DNA of 64,000 nt from NCBI RefSeq assembly GCF_017084525.1, contig NZ_CP070950.1:2170001-2234000 (forward strand), written 5' to 3'. A program made the translations under genes and the position numbers. Shown one piece after another: positions 32,198 through 40,871 of the stretch (the first letter of the stretch is position 1; every line of letters starts with the position of its first letter). The notes beneath the pieces were generated by a model, which made no database searches, was not told the DNA's origin, and worked only from the letters and a program-made list of their open reading frames with translations. This DNA comes from Conexibacter sp. SYSU D00693. Its GTDB lineage: Bacteria; Actinomycetota; Thermoleophilia; Solirubrobacterales; Solirubrobacteraceae.

Positions 32198-35077
32198 TCA
32201 TCCCCTGCCGCGCGGCCGCGGGGCGCGCACGCGCGGGCTCGCCGCGCCGTTGACGTCGCCGAACCGGTCGCGCACGCCGCCCGCCGCGACGAACGCGCGC
32301 TCGCCGGGCCGCAGCCGCCGCGTGGTGCGCCAGCGTCCGCCGCGGCGGACCGCCCGGGCCACGAGCGTGCGCCGGCCCGGCCGCAGGATCCGCACCGTCG
32401 CGCCCGCGACGCTCCCGGTGTCGGCCCACGGGCGGAACGTGCAGCGCGAGCAGTAGACCTGGTCGTCGTCGGGGTCGTCGCGGTCGTACGTGAAGCGCTC
32501 CTGCTTGGCCTTGATGAAGCGAAACGGGCTCGGGTGGCTGTCGGGGAAGTCGATGGGCGCCACGCGGAACGACACCGTGCGGTCGCGGTGCAGTCGCACG
32601 TCCCGCACCTCGAGGCCGTCCCAGCGCGAGACGGTGAAGCGCTCGCTGGTCAGCCGGTAGGGCCTCGGGACCGCGCCGCGACCGGTGCGGTGACGGCCCG
32701 CGACGACGAAGCGGTAGGTGCCCGCGGGCGTCGCCTCGCGCATCGTCCCCGTCGCGTCGGGCTGCGCCACGTCGGAGCCGAAGGCCTCGAAGCCCGCGGT
32801 CCAGCGCCACGCGAAGCGCCCCGCCGCGACGTCGCCGAGCTGCGCCGGCTTCGGGAAGCGCACCATGAGCTGGACGTCGCCGGTCAGGTCGCCGTAGGGC
32901 CGCCACGCGCCGTCGGCGAAGCGCTCGACGCGGACGTCGGGCAGGTCGGTCCAGTTCGACCCGCCGGTCCACGTGACGTGGGCGGCGCCGAAGCGGCGGA
33001 CGTCGGCGGGCTGCTGGGCGATGGCCGGCGGCCCGGCGTCCGGCGGCTGGGAGGCCTCCATGAGCCGGGTGACCGCGCGCCCGACGACGCCGAGGGCCGT
33101 CGAGACCGCCTGCGCGCGGGCCTGCTCCAGCTCGTAGATGCGGTCCTGCGGGGTGGCCGCCAGCGGCGGGCCGCCGTTGAGCGACGCGCCGAGGCGGGCC
33201 AGGCGCGTCGCGAGGAAGTCCGAGCCGTGGGGCCCCAGCCCGGAGAGCGCCTTGCGGTAGTGGTCGTGGCCGCGCTGCTCGCGGTACTCGGGCTGGTAGC
33301 CCCAGTAGTCGTTGGCCATCCCGACGCTCAGCACCATGGCGAAGCCGTGCTGCGGGAACTCCTCGTGGGTGAAGTTGCCCTTGACCTTCGCGGGGTCGGG
33401 CGGCTCGGCCTCGCCCAGCAGCGAGGGCAGGTCGGCCTCCCACCCGCGCGCGTCGTTGTGGATCTGCGCGCGCATGCGCCGGTAGGCCTCGTCGCCGACG
33501 GGCGCGAGGTCCTTCGCGGGCGCGCGCGGGTCGGCGCACGTCCAGCGCCCGTCGCCGCCGCGCACGCACCAGTCGCGCCCGGAGGGCGTCGTCGTGGCCG
33601 TCCAGTCGAAGCCGTCCCAGCGGTCGCCCGCGACGCGGTTGAGCCGGCGCTCGACGTTGATCGCGGTGTCGGTCAACTGCTCGCAGGGGCAGAACGTCGC
33701 GACGGCGTCGCCGAGGGCGAAGGCCTGGAGGCGCACGGCCGCCGTCTCCTCCACCGCGGTGAACGCCGTCGCGCTGATCGCGTCCGGGATCGGGATGCCC
33801 GCGCGCTTGAGCTGGTCGTAGAGCGGCCCGGTCAGCGGCGCCAGCGGCCTGGTCAGCGCCCCGAGCGGCGTGGCGCCGACCGACGCGCAGTCGGGGAAGC
33901 CGAGGACCGGGATGCGCGGTTCGCCGTGGAACCAGGCGGCGGTGTTGCAGTTCGAGACGCCGGCGATCGGCTTGGTCAGCGGCGGGGCGACGTAGCGCGC
34001 GACGGCACGGACGTCGAAGTCGCTGGTGAACGGCAGGAAGGAGTCGGGGTGCTGCGGGGCGCCGCGCTCGGCGTCGCGGCGGGCGGCGAGGACCGCGTCG
34101 GCCAGCAGCCGGCTGCCGCGGTCCAGCTGGGCGAAGCCGTTGTCCTCGAACTCGCGCCGCGCCGAGGCGGGGTGCACGCGCTCGTCCTTGTGCGGGCCCG
34201 AGCTGCCGGTCTCGCGCTGGCTGAACAGCGACGTCGTCCCGAGCTCGCGGTCGACCATCCGCGCGGTCGCGTGGGTGAAGTCGCCGTTGATGAGGTCGTA
34301 GCCCCAGGTGAACTCCGGGTGCAGCCCGAAGACGACCCAGTTGGCCAGCGGCCTGGGGCGCCTGGGGTCGCGCACGTCGTCCAGCGCGAGGACGGAGACG
34401 CGCTTGGTCGTGTGGTCCCACGGCTGGCCGGCGGGCGTCCCGTCGTCGGCGACCTTCGGCCCGTAGGTGTGGCTCTGGATCGCGTCGAAGGTGCGCGTCG
34501 CCCCGCCGAGGCGCACGGGTACGAGGTCCTGCGCTGCGCGCACGACCGCCTCGGTCATCCGCTGGGCCATGAACTCGAAGTGGCGCACGTCGATGACGTC
34601 CTGGAAGATCGCCGTCCCCCACCCGGGCGTCGTGGCGAACGGCGTGTTGTGGTTGTGCGAGGCGGTGATCGCGAGCGTGTCGGCGGTGATGCCGGTCTGC
34701 CGGCCCGGCAGCTCGCCGCGGGCCACGCGACGGTCGTGGTCGGCGAGGAGCTCGGCCACGCGGCGGCCGAGGAGGTCCTGCGCGAGGTAGAGGTCGTTGG
34801 CGACGACGGCCACGCGGTCGCGCTCGCCGTCCTCGACGACGAGCGCCCGAACGCTCGAGCGCAGGCCGACGCCGTCCGAGCGGCGCTTCTTGACGGCGTG
34901 CAGCTGCGGGTCGACGCCGTCGGCGACGAAGGGCCCGGTGTCCTCGGTGAACTGGCCGGCCGACGCGCCGACGTGCCACGTGGCGTCGACCACCGCGACG
35001 CCCGCGCGGTTCGCGGCGTGGGCGGCGGCCGGCGCGAGCAGCGCGGCCAGGACGGCGAGGAGGACGACGCGGCGCAT
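32198..35077 (-). CDS. Secreted neutral/alkaline ceramidase-like hydrolase
   Basis: 959 aa from ATG at 35077. A signal peptide is clear (RRVVLLAVLAALLAPAAAHA, cleavage after about 21). The N-terminal ~500 residues match the neutral ceramidase family: RVAVVANDLYLAQDL, the zinc-ligand region ITASHNHNTPFATTPGWG, GFPDCASVGATPLG. Later parts include a CPCEQ segment and Ig-like beta domains (700-959) in place of the usual short tail, making it longer than typical bacterial enzymes (about 650 aa). Expected to split N-acyl amides of sphingoid bases or related lipids outside the cell. Lipids released could feed the mce importer (inference). Confidence 0.75.
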   Translation of the reverse strand: MRRVVLLAVLAALLAPAAAHAANRAGVAVVDATWHVGASAGQFTEDTGPFVADGVDPQLHAVKKRRSDGVGLRSSVRALVVEDGERDRVAVVANDLYLAQDLLGRRVAELLADHDRRVARGELPGRQTGITADTLAITASHNHNTPFATTPGWGTAIFQDVIDVRHFEFMAQRMTEAVVRAAQDLVPVRLGGATRTFDAIQSHTYGPKVADDGTPAGQPWDHTTKRVSVLALDDVRDPRRPRPLANWVVFGLHPEFTWGYDLINGDFTHATARMVDRELGTTSLFSQRETGSSGPHKDERVHPASARREFEDNGFAQLDRGSRLLADAVLAARRDAERGAPQHPDSFLPFTSDFDVRAVARYVAPPLTKPIAGVSNCNTAAWFHGEPRIPVLGFPDCASVGATPLGALTRPLAPLTGPLYDQLKRAGIPIPDAISATAFTAVEETAAVRLQAFALGDAVATFCPCEQLTDTAINVERRLNRVAGDRWDGFDWTATTTPSGRDWCVRGGDGRWTCADPRAPAKDLAPVGDEAYRRMRAQIHNDARGWEADLPSLLGEAEPPDPAKVKGNFTHEEFPQHGFAMVLSVGMANDYWGYQPEYREQRGHDHYRKALSGLGPHGSDFLATRLARLGASLNGGPPLAATPQDRIYELEQARAQAVSTALGVVGRAVTRLMEASQPPDAGPPAIAQQPADVRRFGAAHVTWTGGSNWTDLPDVRVERFADGAWRPYGDLTGDVQLMVRFPKPAQLGDVAAGRFAWRWTAGFEAFGSDVAQPDATGTMREATPAGTYRFVVAGRHRTGRGAVPRPYRLTSERFTVSRWDGLEVRDVRLHRDRTVSFRVAPIDFPDSHPSPFRFIKAKQERFTYDRDDPDDDQVYCSRCTFRPWADTGSVAGATVRILRPGRRTLVARAVRRGGRWRTTRRLRPGERAFVAAGGVRDRFGDVNGAASPRVRAPRPRGRG

Positions 35078-35149
35078 GGCTCGGTGAACGGCGACGTTCG
35101 CAGAGCCGTGCGGTCCACCGCAACCAGGACCCGTAGGCTGGCCCGCGCG

Positions 35150-36706
35150 ATGCGGATGCGACGGGATCCTGCGCGTGCCCGTCCCTTCGGCTCGTGGCTG
35201 CTGGGCAAGCCCGACGAGGCGACCCGCCGGGCGGCCCTGCGGGTGCGCGTCCTGCTCGCGCTCGTCGTCGTGGTGGCCAACCTCGTCGGCGCCTGCGCGG
35301 TCTTCGCGATCGCCGCGTTCCTGCTGCCGGCGCCCCCGGTGGACGACGATGCCGAGGTCATCGTCCTCAACCTCGTCGTCGCCGGCGGCTACGTCCTCGT
35401 CGCGGTGGCCATCGGCGCGGGGCTGGGCTACCGGGCGGTGCGCCGGCGCATCGGCTGGGCGCTCGAGGGCCGCACGCCCGACGAGGCCGAGCAGCGCGCC
35501 GTGCTGCGGATCCCGCTGGTCCTGCTCGGGGTGCAGGCGGCGCTCTGGGCGATCGCGGTCGTCGGCTTCTCGCTGTTCAACGCGCTGCTCGACGTCGACC
35601 TGCTCACCCACGTCGGCATCACCGTCCTCATCTCCGGCGCGGTGACCTGCAGCTACGCCTACCTGCTCAGCGAGTTCGTCCTGCGCCCCCTCGCGGCGCG
35701 CGCCCTGGCGACCGGCGCGCCCGAGCGGCTCTTCGTCCCCGGCGTGACGCTGCGCACCGTCCTGGCGTTCTCGCTGGGCTCGGGCCTGCCGGTGCTCGGC
35801 CTGATGCTCGTCGCGCTCTCCGTGCTCACCGGCCGCGAGGTGTCGGCGACGCGCATGGCCGTGACGGTGCTCGCGCTCGGCGGGATCGTCCTGGTCGTCG
35901 GGCTGTTCCTCACGCTGCTCGCCGCGCGCGCGACGGCCGACCCGGTGCGCGGGCTGCGCGCGGCGCTGACGCGCGTCGAGCGCGGCGACCTCGAGGCGGA
36001 GGTGGAGGTCTACGACGGCACCGAGGTCGGCCTCCTGCAGGCCGGGTTCAACCGCATGGTCCTCGGGCTGCGCGAGCGGGAGCACATCCGCGACCTCTTC
36101 GGCCGCCACGTCGGCGAGGACGTCGCCCGCGCGGCGCTCGAGCGCGACGTGGAGCTCGGCGGCGAGGTGCGCGAGGTGGCGGTGCTCTTCGTCGACGTCG
36201 TCGGCTCGACGAAGCTCGCCTCCGAGCGCCCGCCCCAGGAGGTGGTCGAGCTGCTCAACCGCTTCTTCGGCGTGGTGGTGGACGTCGTGGCCGAGCACGG
36301 CGGCCTGGTCAACAAGTTCGAGGGCGACGGGGCGCTGGCGGTCTTCGGTGCGCCGATCCCGGTCGACGACGCCGCCGGCAGCGCCCTCGCGGCCGCCCGG
36401 TGCCTGCCCTCGCGGCTGGCCGACGCGGTGCCGGAGCTCAGCGCCGGCGTCGGCGTCTCGGCCGGCGCGGCGGTGGCCGGCAACGTCGGGGCCGAGGCGC
36501 GCTTCGAGTACACGGTCATCGGCGACCCGGTCAACGAGGCGTCGCGGCTGACCGACGCCGCCAAGGACGTCGAGGGCTGCGTGCTGGCGTCGATGGCCGC
36601 GGTCGAAGCCGCCGGCGACGAGGAGGCCCGGCGCTGGGAGCCCGGCGAGGAGCTCGCGCTGCGCGGGCGGGCGACGCGCACCCGCGTCGCCCGCCCTGTG
36701 CGCTAG
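35150..36706 (+). CDS. Membrane-bound class III adenylate/guanylate cyclase with HAMP domain
   Basis: 518 aa from ATG at 35150 (ATG 35156 possible). The N-terminal half has about six membrane helices (residues 30-60, 75-95, 120-140, 150-175, 200-225, 235-260), then a HAMP linker (about 260-315; ATADPVRGLRAALTRVERGDLEAEV) and the cyclase domain. Catalytic motifs: VLFVDVVGSTKLASE (first metal Asp), NKFEGDGALAVFGAP (second), YTVIGDPVNEASRL. This layout is common for actinobacterial cyclases. It diverges from the ceramidase-like gene across 72 bp and ends four bases before an SGNH gene. Confidence 0.88.
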   Translation: MRMRRDPARARPFGSWLLGKPDEATRRAALRVRVLLALVVVVANLVGACAVFAIAAFLLPAPPVDDDAEVIVLNLVVAGGYVLVAVAIGAGLGYRAVRRRIGWALEGRTPDEAEQRAVLRIPLVLLGVQAALWAIAVVGFSLFNALLDVDLLTHVGITVLISGAVTCSYAYLLSEFVLRPLAARALATGAPERLFVPGVTLRTVLAFSLGSGLPVLGLMLVALSVLTGREVSATRMAVTVLALGGIVLVVGLFLTLLAARATADPVRGLRAALTRVERGDLEAEVEVYDGTEVGLLQAGFNRMVLGLREREHIRDLFGRHVGEDVARAALERDVELGGEVREVAVLFVDVVGSTKLASERPPQEVVELLNRFFGVVVDVVAEHGGLVNKFEGDGALAVFGAPIPVDDAAGSALAAARCLPSRLADAVPELSAGVGVSAGAAVAGNVGAEARFEYTVIGDPVNEASRLTDAAKDVEGCVLASMAAVEAAGDEEARRWEPGEELALRGRATRTRVARPVR

Positions 36707-36710
36707 CCGG

Positions 36711-37556
36711 TCAGCGAGCCTGCGCGGCGACGACCGGGGCGATGCCGGTCATGCCCCGCAGGTTCGGGTGGAACGGCGCGGCGCTCGTGCCGGGCACGAG
36801 CGGCTCGACCCACCGCGTGCCCGAGCCCTTGCACGCGTCCTTGCCGATGGACGCGGTGTACGCGTCGGCCAGCCGGGCGCCCGCCAGCGACGCCTGGGTC
36901 GCGAGCATCGCGTTGAGCTGCTTCTGCTTGGCACGCAGGTAGGGCACGTCGCTGAACGCGAGCGGGACCTGCGGCCAGCAGCCCGAGCCGGTCTCGGGGA
37001 GGATCGCCGCGTAGTTCACGACGACGATCCGCGCGGCGGGCGCGCGGGCCCTGATGCCCTGCAGGACCTGGGCGACGAGCGGCGCCGTCGCCGTGATCCG
37101 CTCGCTGATGACGTCGCGCCCCGAGGGCCGGTAGTCCTCGTCACACGGCGAGTCGAACGGGTTGTAGGTGACGCACTCCTGCAGGATCTCGCTGAAGCCG
37201 ATGTCGTTGCCGCCGATCTGCAGCGTCACGGTCCCGACCCCGCCGTTGAGCGCGTTGAACTGGGGCGGGTTGGGCCCCGGGTCGACGTTCTGCTGGGCGG
37301 TCATGTGCGTGGTCTTCGCGCCGCTGCACGAGACGTCGCTGATCGTCCGGCCGAGGCTCGCCGCGGCCTGCCGGGCGAAGTTCTGGCTGGACTTCAGGCA
37401 GCCGTAGGGCGGCAGCTGCGTGGGGATGAGCGGGCCCGCGGCGAACGAGTCGCCGAGGCCGACCCACTGCTGGGCGTCGGCCGTCGCCGGGACGGCTGCC
37501 GCGGTGGCCGCCACCGTCGTCGCGAGGGCGGCGGCGAGGCGGGTGCGGATGCGCAT
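36711..37556 (-). CDS. Secreted SGNH/GDSL-family esterase
   Basis: 281 aa with a signal peptide (about 1-28, ending ADAQ). SGNH blocks: GLGDSFAAG (Ser), CSGAKTTHM, IGGNDIGF (Asn), and the final FHPN with the catalytic His. Cysteine pairs suggest disulfides, as in the Streptomyces scabies-type esterases. It probably hydrolyses ester bonds of lipids or plant polymers outside the cell. The following gene on the same strand is a paralogue, 22 bases upstream, so the pair likely arose by duplication and forms an operon. Confidence 0.88.
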   Translation of the reverse strand: MRIRTRLAAALATTVAATAAAVPATADAQQWVGLGDSFAAGPLIPTQLPPYGCLKSSQNFARQAAASLGRTISDVSCSGAKTTHMTAQQNVDPGPNPPQFNALNGGVGTVTLQIGGNDIGFSEILQECVTYNPFDSPCDEDYRPSGRDVISERITATAPLVAQVLQGIRARAPAARIVVVNYAAILPETGSGCWPQVPLAFSDVPYLRAKQKQLNAMLATQASLAGARLADAYTASIGKDACKGSGTRWVEPLVPGTSAAPFHPNLRGMTGIAPVVAAQAR

Positions 37557-37578
37557 GGTGTCCTCTCCTCCTGCTGGC

Positions 37579-38355
37579 CTAGCCGACGACCTGCCGGACC
37601 AGGGGCAGGTAGCCGGAGCTGTGGCCGGTGCGGTTGGGGTGGTAGCTCTCGCCGATCGGGTTCGAGAGCCCGTTGATCCACTCGGCCTGGCAGACCGCGT
37701 GGCCCGTGAACGGGGGGATGGCGTCCTTGAACGTGAAGCCGTAGGCCTGCGCGCGGGCGCGGGTCGTGTCGCGCAGCAGGTCGGCCGTCGCGTTGAGCAT
37801 CTGCATGTCGTCGGTGTCGAACCACGTGCCGGCGTTGCAGTCGATGCCGGCGAAGATCCGCGGGTAGCCGAGGACGACGACGCGCGCGCTGGGCGCCCGC
37901 GACCTGATCTGCGCGTAGACGTTGTTGAGCTGGCCCGGGAGCGTGTTGCGGATGTAGCTCTGCGCGCTGTTCACGCGCGTGTCGCAGACCGACGCCCACT
38001 CGGGCTTCGCGCACTCCGTGATGACGCTGGAGAAGCCCGCGTCGTTGCCGCCGATGGTGATCGTCACGATCCCGGTCGACGCGGTGAGCTGCTGCACCTG
38101 GTTGGCGAGCACGTCGCCGGTCTTCGCGCCCGAGCACGCGGCGAACACCAGCTGCGTGTTGGGCCGCTGCTGGCTGAGCAGGTACGGGTAGCTGTAGACC
38201 GACCGCTGGCAGCCGGAGTCGAAGTACGTCCGGGTGCCGGTGCCGGACGAGTAGGAGTCGCCGAGGGCGACGTAGCGCTCGGCCGCCGCCGGCGCCGCGA
38301 GCAGGAGCAGGAGCGCGACCGCCAGGCCGACGATCCGCGGGACAGGTCGGGACAT
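37579..38355 (-). CDS. Secreted SGNH/GDSL-family esterase (paralogue)
   Basis: 258 aa, signal peptide 1-25 (VGLAVALLLLLAAPAAA). SGNH blocks: LGDSYSSGTG, CSGAKTGDVLANQV, IGGNDAGFSSVI and the final YHPNRTGHSSGYLPLV with the catalytic His. Closest in layout to actinobacterial GDSL lipases/esterases with three disulfides (Cys pairs around SGCQRS, AKPEWASVCD and ICDC-like positions). First gene of the two-gene set; its promoter must lie in the ~60 bp before 38356. Confidence 0.88.
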   Translation of the reverse strand: MSRPVPRIVGLAVALLLLLAAPAAAERYVALGDSYSSGTGTRTYFDSGCQRSVYSYPYLLSQQRPNTQLVFAACSGAKTGDVLANQVQQLTASTGIVTITIGGNDAGFSSVITECAKPEWASVCDTRVNSAQSYIRNTLPGQLNNVYAQIRSRAPSARVVVLGYPRIFAGIDCNAGTWFDTDDMQMLNATADLLRDTTRARAQAYGFTFKDAIPPFTGHAVCQAEWINGLSNPIGESYHPNRTGHSSGYLPLVRQVVG

Positions 38356-38416
38356 GGCGCGACCCTCTCACCGCACCGGCTTTGTGTGTGAGAAGTTCGG
38401 GAACGGCGTGCGGGGG

Positions 38417-38644
38417 CTAGTCGCCACCTCCGCCACAGCCCCCACCGCCGCCGCAGGAGGAGCCGCCGCCGTCCGAGCCGCCGCCGTCCGAGCCGCCGCC
38501 GTCGCCGCCCGAGAAGTGCCACGAGCCGCCGTCCGCGCCCGTCGATGCGCGGCGTCGCGCACGCCGCGGGCCCGGGGTGGGCGACAGCGCCACGACCGCG
38601 AGCACCACGAGGACGACGACGCCCAGCGCGAGGAGGAACCCCAT
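38417..38644 (-). CDS. Small membrane protein with glycine-rich tail
   Basis: 75 aa: one N-terminal membrane helix (about 3-22, FLLALGVVVLVVLAVVAL), a basic stop-transfer stretch (PRRARRRAS), then a tail almost entirely Gly/Ser/Asp with repeated DGGGS units and ending SSCGGGGGCGGGGD. The Cys-bearing glycine tail resembles those of TPM or TIGR04222-type membrane proteins. It lies head to head, 45 bp away, with a GRDP-like gene, which suggests a working pair. Function unknown. Confidence 0.65.
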   Translation of the reverse strand: MGFLLALGVVVLVVLAVVALSPTPGPRRARRRASTGADGGSWHFSGGDGGGSDGGGSDGGGSSCGGGGGCGGGGD

Positions 38645-38689
38645 GGGCGGACGGTAGCGACGCCGTCACCCGTCGCCTAGCCTGCGCCC

Positions 38690-39202
38690 ATGCGCCTGCG
38701 ACGGACGCCGACGCGGGAGGTCGACCTCGGTCGGGTCGCCGCCGCGGTCGCCGCGCTGGAGCTGCCGGACGCGGTCTTCAAGACCTGCCACTGGCAGCCG
38801 CGGGCGCTGGTCGAGCAGGGGCTGCGCCAGTGGCTGCGCTGCTGCGCCCCGGCGCTGCGCGACGACCAGGTCATCGGCATGCCGTCGCGCGCCGTCGACG
38901 AGGCGTGGCACGGGCTCATCCTGTGCACCGCCCGCTACGCCGCGTTCTGCGAGGCGGCCTACGGGTGCTTCCTGCACCACCACCCGGAGGGCGGCGCGCC
39001 GCCGGGCGTCGTCTCGCGGGCAGGCGGGCCGCAGGCGCAGCTCGCGCGGACCGTCGTCGCGTGGCGGATGGTCGCGGCGCCCGGGGAGACGTGCGTGCTG
39101 TGGGACCTCGACGCCCGCGTGGGCGTCGAGGCGCCGTGGGGCGTCCCCGCGGAGCGGGTGGCGGCGATCGAGGCGCAGCTCGACGCGGCCGCGGCGGCCT
39201 AG
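38690..39202 (+). CDS. GRDP-like (glycine-rich-domain family) protein
   Basis: 170 aa from ATG at 38690. The central PSRAVDEAWHGLILCTARYAAFC matches the conserved core of the GRDP/DUF1399 group (V-D-x-x-W-H with a Tyr/Cys helix), and a second histidine cluster CFLHHHPEGG follows. It lacks the glycine-rich tail, but the divergent neighbour encodes one as a separate membrane protein. The biochemical role in bacteria is unknown. Its stop shares CTAG with the convergent TetR gene. Confidence 0.65.
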   Translation: MRLRRTPTREVDLGRVAAAVAALELPDAVFKTCHWQPRALVEQGLRQWLRCCAPALRDDQVIGMPSRAVDEAWHGLILCTARYAAFCEAAYGCFLHHHPEGGAPPGVVSRAGGPQAQLARTVVAWRMVAAPGETCVLWDLDARVGVEAPWGVPAERVAAIEAQLDAAAAA

Positions 39203-39822
39203 TCCGCCGCGAGCGCGGCGACGCAGAGGCCCGCGAAGTCGTCGACGAGCTGGCCGCGGGAGACCGGGAGCTGGCCGGCGAGGAACGGGACGACGCTGAC
39301 CGACGTGCCGCCGACCAGGACGGTGGCGGCGACGCGCAGGCGGGCGAGGCGACGGCGCGAGAGGCCGGGGCCGGCGGCGGCGCGCAGCTCGCGCTCCAGC
39401 AGCGCGACCTGGGCGGCGAAGGCCTGCTCGCGCAGCTGCGTCGCGCCCGGGTCGGCGACGGCCTCGACGTAGACGCGGGCCTTGCGGGGGTCGTCGAGCA
39501 GGACGCCGAGTGCGGCGCCGAAGAGGGCGCGGCAGCGGTCGCGCAGGTCGTTGCCGGCGCCGTCGAGGGCGGCCTGGACCGCGGCCCCCGCCTCCTGCAG
39601 GCAGCGCAGCAGCACGGCGCGCACCAGCGCCTCGCGGTCGCCGAAGCTCTCGTAGAAGTAGCGCTCGGTGAGGCCGGCGCGGCGGCAGACCGCGGTCACG
39701 CGCAGGGCGCCCAGCCCCGCCTCGCCCGCGACGTCCAGCGCCGCGTCGAGGAGCTGCGCGCGGCGCTGGGCGCGGCGCTCGTCGGCGCTCACGCCGCGGT
39801 AGGGCCGGACGACGGGGGGCAT
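39199..39822 (-). CDS. TetR-family transcriptional regulator
   Basis: 207 aa from ATG at 39822. N-terminal HTH (about 15-60): RRAQLLDAALDVAGEAGLGALRVTAVCRRAGLTERYFYESFGDREALV, a textbook TetR motif. The C-terminal ligand domain is Ala/Leu-rich and not assignable. It diverges from an MpaB-family gene across 84 bp rich in TGTC/GACA half-sites, so it most likely represses that gene and itself. Confidence 0.9.
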   Translation of the reverse strand: MPPVVRPYRGVSADERRAQRRAQLLDAALDVAGEAGLGALRVTAVCRRAGLTERYFYESFGDREALVRAVLLRCLQEAGAAVQAALDGAGNDLRDRCRALFGAALGVLLDDPRKARVYVEAVADPGATQLREQAFAAQVALLERELRAAAGPGLSRRRLARLRVAATVLVGGTSVSVVPFLAGQLPVSRGQLVDDFAGLCVAALAAD

Positions 39823-39833
39823 CGGCCGCCCAT

Positions 39834-39889
39834 CTTGACAAGCCGCCCTGTCGATGTCAGCGTCCTGTTCTGACAAGACCCGTTGTCGA
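39834..39889. promoter_or_regulatory. TGTC/GACA half-site cluster between tetR-type and mpaB-type genes
   Basis: The gap holds TTGACA (39835-39840), CTGTCGATGTCAG (39848-39860), TTCTGACAAG (39869-39878) and TTGTCGAC (39883-39890): several copies of the half-site TTGTCA/TGTCGA in both orientations, the kind of arrangement TetR dimers bind. No single perfect long palindrome is present, so the exact operator is uncertain. Confidence 0.45.
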
Positions 39890-39906
39890 CCTTGGTAGTG
39901 CACCGC

Positions 39907-40803
39907 ATGGCCGCTGGCGTCCTGCCGGCCCAGGAGGAGGTCCCGACCCTCGCGATCAGCCCGGACTCCGTCGTCTGGCGCCGGTCCAGCGACGCGCGCC
40001 TGGCGCTCACCTCGGGCCTGCCGCTCGTGCTCCAGACCGCGCACCCCGCGATCAGCGCCGCCATCGACGAGCACTCGCGCTTCCGGACCGACCCGTGGTC
40101 GCGGCTCGAGGTGACGCTCGACTACACGCACCTGCTGATCTACGGCGGGCCCGCCGCCGCCGCGGTCACCGGGCGGGTGCTGCGCCGGATGCACCAGCCC
40201 ATCCGCGGCGTGCGCCCCGACGGCGAGCGCTACACGGCGCTCGAGCCGCGTGTCTGGGCGTGGGTCCACGCCTCGACGCTCGAGGCGATGGTCCAGGGCC
40301 ACGAGCACTTCGGCGACCCGTGGCTGCCGGGCGAGCTCGACGAGCTGTGGGCCCAGTGGCGGGCGGTCGGCCGCCTCATCGGCGTGCGCGACCGCGTCCT
40401 GCCGCCGACCTACGACGGCTACCGCGCCTACGTCGACGAGCAGTCCGAGCGCCTCGAGGCCAGCCCCGTCCTCGACGACCTGATCCACCTCATGGCCCGT
40501 CCGCCCGCGCCGCCCGGCTTCCCGCTCGGCGGCGCCGGCTGGCTCGCGGTCGGCCGGGTCTACGGCGACGCCGCGCGCCTCGCGCTCGGCGGCCTCATGG
40601 ACCCCGCCCTCCGCGCCCGCCTGGGGATCTCGTGGTCCCCGCTCGACGCCGCCCGCTGGTCGGCGCTGCGCACTGCGGTCCGGGCGGCCGGTCGCGCGCT
40701 TCCCGAGAGCACGCGCGTGACCGGCCCGTCCTACCTGCGACGCCGCCGCAAGGCCATGGCCCGCGGCCCGTTCGCACAGGCCGCAGCGCACCTCCCCGGA
40801 TGA
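39907..40803 (+). CDS. Oxygenase MpaB family protein (DUF2236)
   Basis: 298 aa from ATG at 39907 (GTG 39898 possible). The family core is seen as WRRSSDARLALTSGLPLVLQTAHPAISAAIDEHSRFRTDPWSRL and YTHLLIYGGPAAAAVTGRVL, followed by HASTLEAMVQGHEHFG with conserved histidines. Relatives include mycophenolic acid oxygenase MpaB and latex-clearing protein Lcp, both heme proteins that cleave C=C bonds with oxygen; heme use here is inferred from the family. The TGA stop lies in the palindromic repeat that follows. Confidence 0.8.
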   Translation: MAAGVLPAQEEVPTLAISPDSVVWRRSSDARLALTSGLPLVLQTAHPAISAAIDEHSRFRTDPWSRLEVTLDYTHLLIYGGPAAAAVTGRVLRRMHQPIRGVRPDGERYTALEPRVWAWVHASTLEAMVQGHEHFGDPWLPGELDELWAQWRAVGRLIGVRDRVLPPTYDGYRAYVDEQSERLEASPVLDDLIHLMARPPAPPGFPLGGAGWLAVGRVYGDAARLALGGLMDPALRARLGISWSPLDAARWSALRTAVRAAGRALPESTRVTGPSYLRRRRKAMARGPFAQAAAHLPG

Positions 40804-40871
40804 AAGGTGCCTGGCACCTTCCACCTGGACCTTCGGGACCGCCCTGGGTGGAAGGTGCCTGGCACCTTTCA
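40801..40871. repeat. Paired palindromic repeats between convergent genes, containing both stop codons
   Basis: Two copies of the AAGGTGCC-T-GGCACCTT palindrome (about 40803-40820 and 40852-40869), themselves arranged as an inverted pair about 49 bp apart; the copies extend outward as TGAAAGG and inward as CTTCCACC. The outer TGA on the left is the stop of the MpaB-family gene and on the right (as TCA) the stop of the acyl-CoA ligase. It may act as a two-way terminator. A single copy occurs at 398-418. Confidence 0.85.

Noticed and set aside
39835-39863. TTGACA as a -35 box for the MpaB-family gene
   Set aside because: No acceptable -10 sequence lies 16-19 bases downstream; the hexamer is better read as part of the half-site cluster.
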